A stretch of DNA of 32,675 nucleotides from Ectothiorhodospiraceae bacterium (GTDB taxonomy: Bacteria; Pseudomonadota; Gammaproteobacteria; Nitrococcales; Aquisalimonadaceae): positions 1 through 32,675 of the forward strand of contig SLCE01000087.1 of assembly GCA_007125985.1 (NCBI GenBank), read 5' to 3'. Below are positions 22,798 to 29,474 of the stretch, piece by piece; position 1 is the stretch's first letter, and every line of letters begins with the position of its first letter. A model generated the notes under the pieces. The model saw nothing but the letters and a program-made list of their open reading frames with translations. It was not told the origin of the DNA and ran no database searches. Both the position numbers and the translations under genes were made by a program.

Positions 22798-24033
22798 ATG
22801 TCAAACGCAGTCTACATCCTGGGTGGTCACCAAACGGATTTTTCCCGCAACGCCGCCCGTGAAGGAGAGGGGATGTTCGAGTTGCTCCGCGACGCCGTGC
22901 AGAAAACCATGGCGGATGCCCAACTGCACCCTTCCGATATCGAAGCCTGTCATGTGGGCAACTTCGCGGGGGAGCTGTTTACCGGCCAGGGCCAGCTAGG
23001 CGGCATGTTCGCGGCCATCGATCCCGGCTTCTACGGTACCCCCGCCGCCCGCCATGAGGCCGCCTGCGCCTCCGGCAGCATCGCCCTGCTCGCCGCCATG
23101 GCGGAAATCGAAGCCGGCCGCTACGACTGCATTCTCGTCACCGGGGTTGAGGTGGAGCGCAATGTCTCCGGCGAGCAGGCGGCCCAGCACCTGGGCGCGG
23201 CCATGTGGGTTGGTCGCGAAGGGCAGGAAGCCCGCTACCCCTGGCCGTATATGTTCCACTTGGTGGGGGAAGAATACGACCGGCGCTATGGGCTGCGCTA
23301 TGAACACCTGGGCCAGATCGCCGAAACCAACCTCACCAACGCGAAACGCAACCCCAACGCCCAGACCCGGAACTGGCGCTTCCAGCCGGAGAGTTTCACG
23401 GCGGATGACCAGGCCAACCCGGTGATCGAAGGCATGATCCGGCGCCAGGACTGCGGTCAGGTGACCGACGGATCCGCCGCCGTGGTCGTGGCCTCTGCCC
23501 GGTTCGCCCGGGAATGGGCGAAAAAGCGCAACCTGGCATTCGACTCAATCCCCTATATTGCCGGCTGGGGTCACCGCACGGCTCATCTGCGGCTGGAGGA
23601 GAAACTGGCCGTCAGCCGCGACAGCGACTACGTTTTCCCGCATGTTCGGGAAGCCATTCAGGGTGCCTTCCGCCGGGCCGGTATCAATGACGTTTCAGCC
23701 ATCGACGGCATTGAGACCCACGACTGCTTCACCACCACCGAGTACATGGCCATTGACCACTTCGGTATCACACCCCCGGGAGAGAGCTGGCGCGCGATTG
23801 AATCGGGCGACATCGCGATCGATGGTCGCAGTCCCATCAACCCGAGCGGCGGGCTGATCGGGCTTGGTCACCCCGTGGGCGCCACCGGCGTACGCATGGT
23901 GCTGGATGCCGCCCGTCAGGTCACTGACAGCGCGGAGGACTACCAGGTCGCCGGGGCACGGCGTTTCGCCACCCTGAACATTGGCGGCAGCGCCACGACA
24001 GTGGTGAGCTTCGTTATTCAGAGCGGGGCATGA
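22798..24033 (+). CDS. Thiolase family protein, SCP2/SCPx type
   Basis: A 411-residue thiolase-fold enzyme starting 13 bases after the ligase. The acylated nucleophile is C90 in HEAACASGSIAL. H308-D-C-F and H358 in GGLIGLGHPVGATG supply the catalytic histidines. The second Cys of classical thiolases (CxG near the C-terminus) is missing: the motif reads NIGGSATT. That pattern is seen in SCP2/SCPx-type thiolases, which cleave branched or sterol side-chain 3-oxoacyl-CoAs. It could therefore perform thiolysis of a branched substrate or work with a partner protein. It is the last enzyme of the operon. A hairpin lies 112 bases downstream. Confidence 0.9.
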   Translation: MSNAVYILGGHQTDFSRNAAREGEGMFELLRDAVQKTMADAQLHPSDIEACHVGNFAGELFTGQGQLGGMFAAIDPGFYGTPAARHEAACASGSIALLAAMAEIEAGRYDCILVTGVEVERNVSGEQAAQHLGAAMWVGREGQEARYPWPYMFHLVGEEYDRRYGLRYEHLGQIAETNLTNAKRNPNAQTRNWRFQPESFTADDQANPVIEGMIRRQDCGQVTDGSAAVVVASARFAREWAKKRNLAFDSIPYIAGWGHRTAHLRLEEKLAVSRDSDYVFPHVREAIQGAFRRAGINDVSAIDGIETHDCFTTTEYMAIDHFGITPPGESWRAIESGDIAIDGRSPINPSGGLIGLGHPVGATGVRMVLDAARQVTDSAEDYQVAGARRFATLNIGGSATTVVSFVIQSGA

Positions 24034-24144
24034 TAACGCCGCGTTTCGCGTTGTCGGCGGCGCCATGGGAGGAATGCTAACAGTTCAAGGACGAAGTCCT
24101 TCGCCACCATGAGGGACTCGATGCAGGGATGGCATGCAACGGAA

Positions 24145-24169
24145 AAGCACGTGGCAGCGCCGCGTGCTT
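24145..24169 (+). terminator. Hairpin between thiolase and TRAP receptor genes
   Basis: AAGCACG (24145-24151) and CGTGCTT (24163-24169) pair. They are continued by GGC/GCC after one mismatch and closed by a 3-base loop. It ends 27 bases before the TRAP receptor start. Without a T-tract it could be a terminator, an attenuator or an mRNA stabiliser. Confidence 0.4.
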
Positions 24170-24196
24170 CCGATCCAGCACGTGGAGGAGATCCGC

Positions 24197-25258
24197 ATGA
24201 CCGATAATATCAAAATGTCACGTCGCAAATTCCTTGGCACAGGCGCCAAAGCCACGGTCGGGGCCGCCGCCATTCTGGGTGCGCCGGCAGTCATCGCCTC
24301 GCCGAATCGCAAGATCAAATGGCGCATGCAGACGCACTGGCCTCGGGGAACCTGGTACTACCGGGATGTGTTCGAGGAATTCGCACGCCGCATTTACACC
24401 GCCACCGATGGCGAACTGGAAATCGAGACCCATGCACCCGGTTCGGTGGTCGGCACGGCCGACAAGATTACTGCAACCCGCCGCGGCACATTGGATGCCG
24501 CATTCACCTTCCCAGCCTACTGGATCGGGCAAATGCCGGTTGCCGGCCACCTGAACGGCAACCTGGGGACCTTCGACAGCAAAGTGGAGATGGAATACTT
24601 CATGTATGAAATGGGCGCCCTGGATATTATCCGGGAAGCCTATGCCGAGCGCGGCATCTACCTGTGCGGCCCGGTTGCATCAGGCGGGGTCACTGTTTTT
24701 GCCAAGGACCCCCTACGCAGCCTTGCTGATTTCCGCGGGTACAATATACGCACCACCGGCACCGCAGCGCGGGTGTTCGAGAAACTCGGCGCGGCCCCTG
24801 TCGCCATCGGTGGCGGTGAACTGTACCAGGCCCTGCAAACCGGTGTCGTCGATGCGGCGCATTGGGGCAGTGTGTCCGGCGGGATGAGCATGAGTTTCAA
24901 CGAGGTTACCTCGTATATCATGCAGCCTGAGTTTATCAATCCGACCAATGGCGAGATCTTTGTCTCCCTGGAACGGTGGAACGAACTGGGCAGCGATCAC
25001 AAGCAGATAGTTGATGATGCCGTTCGCGCCATCTCCAGCCATTACAATGCCAAGGTATTGCATCATGACCTGACCGGCATGCGCGATTTCGTGGAAAACG
25101 ACGGCGGCGAAATCATTCAGATGGACGACGAGGTGATGGAAGCCGTCCGGGTCCACTCCATGGAAGTGGTGGATGAGGTCTCCGATCAGGACCCGGATTA
25201 CTCGGGGCGTGTCGGTGCCTTGTTGCATGAGTTCATGGAACTGACCGGCAAGTTGTAA
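24197..25258 (+). CDS. TRAP transporter solute-binding protein (DctP/TakP type), Tat-exported
   Basis: A 353-residue periplasmic receptor. MTDNIKMSRRKFLGTGAKATVGAAAILGAPAVIA is a twin-arginine signal (Ser-Arg-Arg-Lys-Phe-Leu). The mature protein has WRMQTHWPRGTWYYRDVFEEFARRI, the VVGTADKITATRRGTLDAAF region, the DFRGYNIRTTGTAARVFEKLGAAPVAIGGGELYQALQTGVVDAAHW signature of DctP receptors (the Arg in the IRTTG strand normally binds the ligand carboxylate), and EFINPTNGEIFVS. Such receptors bind 2-oxo or hydroxy acids and other carboxylates. GGAGGAG precedes the start. No DctQ/DctM membrane genes lie nearby, so it is an orphan receptor in this window. It lies behind the thiolase operon and may supply its acid substrate. 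A strong hairpin follows. Confidence 0.92.
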   Translation: MTDNIKMSRRKFLGTGAKATVGAAAILGAPAVIASPNRKIKWRMQTHWPRGTWYYRDVFEEFARRIYTATDGELEIETHAPGSVVGTADKITATRRGTLDAAFTFPAYWIGQMPVAGHLNGNLGTFDSKVEMEYFMYEMGALDIIREAYAERGIYLCGPVASGGVTVFAKDPLRSLADFRGYNIRTTGTAARVFEKLGAAPVAIGGGELYQALQTGVVDAAHWGSVSGGMSMSFNEVTSYIMQPEFINPTNGEIFVSLERWNELGSDHKQIVDDAVRAISSHYNAKVLHHDLTGMRDFVENDGGEIIQMDDEVMEAVRVHSMEVVDEVSDQDPDYSGRVGALLHEFMELTGKL

Positions 25259-25272
25259 AGCGGTCGTAGAAA

Positions 25273-25302
25273 GCCTGCACACGGCAACGCCCGTGTGCAG
25301 GC
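25273..25302. terminator. Hairpin between TRAP receptor and Gfo/Idh/MocA genes
   Basis: GCCTGCACACGG (25273-25284) and CCGTGTGCAGGC (25291-25302) form a perfect 12-bp stem with a 6-base loop between two convergent stops (25258 and 25310). It is likely a bidirectional terminator, although only short T-rich sequence follows. Confidence 0.78.
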
Positions 25303-25309
25303 GACTGTG

Positions 25310-26368
25310 TCAACGCAAGGGCAATGAAACTCGCCCGGCGCCGCGCAGGGACTGCGTGACGGCGTCTGTCCACTCCATGTAGTGCACGCCAGTGGCGAAA
25401 TCCGTCAGCGTCACCGGGGTTCCGGTCCGGATGGCATCCACGAAGTCCTGCTCCACCCGCCAGTCACCACGCTTGGCCGGATCAATCGGCACCGGCTTCA
25501 GACTCTGCTCGCCCTTTCTTCCAGCCAGTAATTCCATTGCACCGCCCGGGGGCTGATAAAGCTGCAGGGTTCCGCGGGTGCCGTAGACCAGGATATCCAC
25601 CGGTGCCGGCGCATGTCCTGCTACCGTGGTGACGCACATGCGAAGTTGCCCGCCCTGCTCCAGTTCGCCGGTGATATCCACGTAATCCGGGATGGTCATC
25701 GCAACCCGCCGGCCCTGGGCGTTCCGGCGGTGATTCACCACCGCCTGCCCCACAGCCTGCACGGTCCTGGCCGGTCCGACCCAGCGGATCAGGCTTTCGT
25801 ACCAGATCCCCATGCTCATGATGTTGTTGCCGGACAGGGTGCGATCGTGCCGCCAGTGCGCCGGCGAGTCCTGGTCCGGGAAAGCGCTGCCCGCGGCGAT
25901 CCGGGCGTCCACGGCGATCACCTCGCCGATCTCGCCTGCGGCGATCATCTCCATGACGGTCGGATCGAAGGCGAAGGTCAGCGGCGCGGGTACAATCTGC
26001 GCCACCTGCCCCGGATGGGCCCGGGCCACGTCCAGCATGCGGTGGGCCTCGACGCTGTTCAGCGCCATGCGCGCCTCGCACAGCACGTGCTTGCCCGCCT
26101 CCAGCGCGGCGATGGTGATGGGCGCGTGCATGTAGGGCCAGGTGCCGATGCACACGGCATCCACCTGTTCATCGTCGATCACCGCACCCCAGTTCTCGGC
26201 AATTCGGGGAATGTTCCACTCCTCGGCAAACGCCTGGCTGGATTCCGGTGTGCGGTTGGCCACGGTGACCACCTCCACTCCGGGAATCGCCCGAAACCCG
26301 GGCATGTGGCGCTCCCGCATATTGCCACCAGCCCCGATCAGACCGACACGCAACGGCTGTTCTGTCAT
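25310..26368 (-). CDS. Gfo/Idh/MocA family oxidoreductase with altered EKP motif
   Basis: A 352-residue protein. The Rossmann loop GLIGAGGNMRERHMPG sits at the N-terminus, ANRTPESSQAF follows strand 2, and CIGTWPYMHAPITIAALEAGKHVLCEARMALNSVEAH contains the place of the family's EKP motif. It reads E98-A99-R100, so the conserved catalytic/NAD-binding Lys is absent. The C-terminal alpha/beta domain has IGEVIAVDARI, MSMGIWYESLIRWVGPARTV and VYGTRGTLQLYQPPGG. Family members oxidise or reduce sugar and cyclitol derivatives with NAD(P). Without the Lys the chemistry may be weakened or different. AGGAGGAG precedes the start at 26368, which argues against the frame extending to 26422. It is divergent from the BASS-type transporter. 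Confidence 0.9.
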   Translation of the reverse strand: MTEQPLRVGLIGAGGNMRERHMPGFRAIPGVEVVTVANRTPESSQAFAEEWNIPRIAENWGAVIDDEQVDAVCIGTWPYMHAPITIAALEAGKHVLCEARMALNSVEAHRMLDVARAHPGQVAQIVPAPLTFAFDPTVMEMIAAGEIGEVIAVDARIAAGSAFPDQDSPAHWRHDRTLSGNNIMSMGIWYESLIRWVGPARTVQAVGQAVVNHRRNAQGRRVAMTIPDYVDITGELEQGGQLRMCVTTVAGHAPAPVDILVYGTRGTLQLYQPPGGAMELLAGRKGEQSLKPVPIDPAKRGDWRVEQDFVDAIRTGTPVTLTDFATGVHYMEWTDAVTQSLRGAGRVSLPLR

Positions 26369-26556
26369 TGTTCTTTCTCCTCCTGTGGGCGGACGCCGAC
26401 ATCGCTTTGCCGACTTGTCCATCGGACTATGGAAGACTGTACCTATTCTTGGAGCTATGCGCCGAGTTCAATGCCCGCCGACACAGGAACACGAGCGATG
26501 CTGCGACCGGCACTGGGCAAACCCTTGGTCTGCGCCTGCCTGCAAAGGTCTCGCCC

Positions 26557-27516
26557 ATGCTGAGCCGCAGCACCCTGGAGCGCTATCAGGTCATTGCCTA
26601 TTTGCTGGCCATCGCCATCGGGCTGCTCGCTGGGGGACTGTTCCCGGCTGGGGCCGGCCCGCTCGAGGCCGCAGTGTGGCCGATCTTGGGGCTGTTGCTG
26701 TACACCACCTTCACCCAGGTTCCGCTGACGCGGCTACGCCTGGCGCTCTCCAGCGGGCGGTTCCTGGCAGCGGCACTGCTGGGTAATTTCCTGGTCATTC
26801 CCCTGCTGGTACTGGGGCTCCTGCTGCTGGCGCCGGATGACCCGGCCATCCGACTGGGCTTGCTGTTGGTGCTGCTGGTGCCCTGCACGGACTGGTTCAT
26901 CACCTTCTCCCACCTAGGGGGCGGCGACGCGCGGCATGCCCTTGCGTTCTCGCCGGTGAGCCTGCTGCTGCAACTGGTGTTGCTGCCGGTTTACTTGTGG
27001 CTTTTCCTCGACGTTGAAGTCTCCGCCAGCCTGGTGCAGCGGAACCTGCTGCTGGCCTTTTCCGGGCTTGTCCTACTTCCCCTTTTGGCAGCCTACGCCA
27101 CCGAACGCTGGGCGGAACGCAGCCCCGCCCGCGAGCGGCTGGTGGACAGCCTGGGATGGTTTCCCGTGCCGCTGCTGGCGCTGGTGGTCCTGCTCATCGC
27201 CGCATCCCAGGCCGCAGTCGTGATGGCTTCCATCGGTCTGCTGGCCCAGTTGTTGCCCATATTTGTGGGCTTCCTTGTCATCGCCGCACTGCTTGCCAGA
27301 TTACTCGCCCGCCTGTTGCTGCTGCCAACCTCCCAGGGCCGCGTGCTCGCGTTCAGCTTCGGCACACGCAACTCCTTCGTTGTGCTTCCGCTGGCGCTGG
27401 CGCTACCGGCCTCCTTTGAACTGGCGGTCGTGGTGATCGTCATGCAATCGCTGGTGGAACTCCTGGGCATGGCGGCCTATCTGTGGTGGATACCGAAACA
27501 CCTGTTTCCCGACTGA
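26557..27516 (+). CDS. Bile acid:sodium symporter/arsenite permease-like (BASS/ACR3 superfamily) transporter
   Basis: A 319-residue membrane protein with about ten hydrophobic helices. MLSRSTLERYQVIAYLLAIAIGLLAGG starts helix 1. LVPCTDWFITFSHLGGGDARHALAFSPVSLLLQ in the middle is the substrate-cavity segment typical of arsenic-resistance-type BASS proteins, and AFSFGTRNSFVVLPLALALP is the crossover helix of the second half. The start at 26557 follows AAGG by eight bases. In-frame codons back to 26368 encode a polar, non-family leader and overlap the divergent gene. It may export or import an organic acid or arsenite. No arsR, arsC or arsH is nearby, so an arsenic role is not supported by context. 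Confidence 0.85.
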   Translation: MLSRSTLERYQVIAYLLAIAIGLLAGGLFPAGAGPLEAAVWPILGLLLYTTFTQVPLTRLRLALSSGRFLAAALLGNFLVIPLLVLGLLLLAPDDPAIRLGLLLVLLVPCTDWFITFSHLGGGDARHALAFSPVSLLLQLVLLPVYLWLFLDVEVSASLVQRNLLLAFSGLVLLPLLAAYATERWAERSPARERLVDSLGWFPVPLLALVVLLIAASQAAVVMASIGLLAQLLPIFVGFLVIAALLARLLARLLLLPTSQGRVLAFSFGTRNSFVVLPLALALPASFELAVVVIVMQSLVELLGMAAYLWWIPKHLFPD

Positions 27517-27555
27517 CCAGACCGCCCATTCCATGACACCTCCATAGCCCAAACG

Positions 27556-27572
27556 GGTTAGTGGACTAATCC
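27556..27572. promoter_or_regulatory. Palindrome upstream of the lipoprotein gene
   Basis: GGTTAGT and ACTAATCC pair as TTAGT/ACTAA (27558-27562 and 27565-27569) around GG, 80 bases before the lipoprotein start. It may be an operator. No clear -35/-10 pair was found around it. Confidence 0.3.
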
Positions 27573-27650
27573 ATCTGGGGTATCCCGCCTTTACATCCCT
27601 CGCGCCCGGTCTATACGGTGGACCCGATCATGACATTAGGGAAAAACACG

Positions 27651-29474
27651 ATGACTACCAACGTTCAACGGAAGCTTCCCTTTCTGGCGCTGTGTTCCGG
27701 CGTATTCTTCAGCACGGTCCTGCTGACCGGGTGCCTCAGTGGATCGGACGGATCTGACGGATCGGATGGTGCCGATGGCGCGGCCGGAGCTGACGGCACC
27801 GATGGCGAGCCGGCTGGACCGGTTATCGCCAATATCTCCACGGTGGGCGCGCCGATCCTCCCGGGCGGGCAGGTACAGGTGTCCGTCTCGGCCAGCAGCC
27901 CGTCAGGCGAACCGTTGAGCTATGAATGGAACATCCCGGACGGCTGGACGGGAGACGACAGCGGCGACAGCCTGCTGGTGGTCACGGCGCCGGAGGACCA
28001 GGCCGCGAAGGCCGAGTTGAGCGTTGAGGTCAGCGACGGGGAGCGCACCCGCAGTGCCCACGTGATGCTGGCCACCCGCGGCCCGGCTATCGAGGATTGG
28101 TCTGCCGACGTGCCGGACGACGAACCGCTGGGCCCGGGAGACACCCTGGCCCTCACCGTGGACGCCTACAACCAGGATGGCACGGCACTGCGCCACCATC
28201 CCACCATTGGCGGCAAGCGCTTTGCGGATCGGGCGGACACGTGGAGCTGGTTCATTACCCCCAGGGCCATGGGCGGCATTTACCGCTGGGAGTCGGTTGT
28301 TGAAGACCCCAGCGGGCTGACAGCCCGCGCGGGGCAGAACGTCAGCATTCAGGGGGCCTCCGCCTGGCCCGCCTACGGCGGAAACCGTCAGCGTTCCGGC
28401 CATACGATCAGCCCGAATGCGGATACCGCGGAAGGCGATATCCGCTGGGATCGGGACGCGGGGTTAAATTTGGCATATCTGGCCGTTAACAGAACGACTT
28501 TGGGGGCTGATGATAGCGTCTACGTGGTTGAGCGACGCGGCGCCCTCGCTGCCCTGGATGCAGCGGACGGTGCTAGGACGGTCATCTTTGACAGTGACAG
28601 CACTTCGAACCGGATCTCGAATGCTGTTGCGGTCGGTGCCGATGGCACGCTTTACGCGGGCACCCTGGACGGTCGGGTGCTGGCCATTGACCCGGATCCG
28701 GACATGGAGCCGGAAGAGAACTATCGCGTTATCTACCAGGCCGATGACGAAATCACCACCAGTCCGGCTATTGGCGCGGATGGCACCGTGTTTGTTGGCT
28801 CAAGCAATCATAGTGTCTATGCGCTGAACCCGGATAACGACAAAAAATCCTGGCGGTTTGCAGCCGATGACCAGATTCACGAGGGTCCGGCACTGGGGCC
28901 GGATGGCACTGTCTACGTGGGCTCGGATGATGGCCATGTCTATGCCCTGAGTCGGGATACCGGTGAACCCGCCTGGCAGTTTGAAACCGATGATTCCTTG
29001 GGCAGCTCGCCCGTCGTGAGCGGGGACAACAGGGTCTACGTGGTTTCGGACGCCCCAACGGTATACGCGCTGGACGCCGTGGATGGAAGCAAGCACTGGA
29101 GTCACGAATTCCCCCAGGGTTCAGGGAGCACGCCCGCGCTGTCTGCAGACAACGCGACGTTATACGTGATGCCCAGCAGCCACGACACGCTCTACGCCCT
29201 GCATACCGCAGACGGTACCGAGAGCTGGCGACACACCGGGCTGGATACCCCATCAGGCGATGACCGCGCGTTGCGCATATCTCCCACGTTAGGAGCAGAC
29301 GGAACGGTCTACCTGGCGGACACCGATGACCTTTGGGCGCTGAACCCCGACACCGGCAACATTATCTGGCGTGAGGACTCACCTGGTGCCGGGACTCCGG
29401 CCGTGGGTAGCGATGGCACCGTTTATGTCGTTCAAGCGGAATTCATTTCCCCCGTCGCGATTGCCGTAGAATAG
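27651..29474 (+). CDS. PQQ-repeat beta-propeller lipoprotein with collagen-like linker
   Basis: A 607-residue surface or periplasmic lipoprotein. A lipoprotein signal ends in LLTGC (Cys28). A glycine-periodic linker follows (residues 31-56: Gly-Ser-Asp, Gly-Ala-Asp, Gly-Thr-Asp triplets), like collagen. Next come one or two PKD/Ig-like domains (about 60-235). Then at least seven PQQ-type propeller blades carry the repeated phrase GADGTVY/VYALN-DTG--W (for example ALGPDGTVYVGSDDGHVYALSRDTGEPAW). These repeats form a ring but show no quinoprotein catalytic residues, so it is probably a scaffold or adhesion/assembly protein. The ATG at 27651 has AGGG at the right distance. GTG at 27618 and ATG at 27630 are alternatives. 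The last 96 bases overlap the opposing gene. Confidence 0.88.
   Translation: MTTNVQRKLPFLALCSGVFFSTVLLTGCLSGSDGSDGSDGADGAAGADGTDGEPAGPVIANISTVGAPILPGGQVQVSVSASSPSGEPLSYEWNIPDGWTGDDSGDSLLVVTAPEDQAAKAELSVEVSDGERTRSAHVMLATRGPAIEDWSADVPDDEPLGPGDTLALTVDAYNQDGTALRHHPTIGGKRFADRADTWSWFITPRAMGGIYRWESVVEDPSGLTARAGQNVSIQGASAWPAYGGNRQRSGHTISPNADTAEGDIRWDRDAGLNLAYLAVNRTTLGADDSVYVVERRGALAALDAADGARTVIFDSDSTSNRISNAVAVGADGTLYAGTLDGRVLAIDPDPDMEPEENYRVIYQADDEITTSPAIGADGTVFVGSSNHSVYALNPDNDKKSWRFAADDQIHEGPALGPDGTVYVGSDDGHVYALSRDTGEPAWQFETDDSLGSSPVVSGDNRVYVVSDAPTVYALDAVDGSKHWSHEFPQGSGSTPALSADNATLYVMPSSHDTLYALHTADGTESWRHTGLDTPSGDDRALRISPTLGADGTVYLADTDDLWALNPDTGNIIWREDSPGAGTPAVGSDGTVYVVQAEFISPVAIAVE

Noticed and set aside
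27541-27600. GGGGTATCCC near-palindrome before the lipoprotein gene as a second operator
   Set aside because: It is short, common in GC-rich DNA and has no partner copy or promoter relation that I can see.
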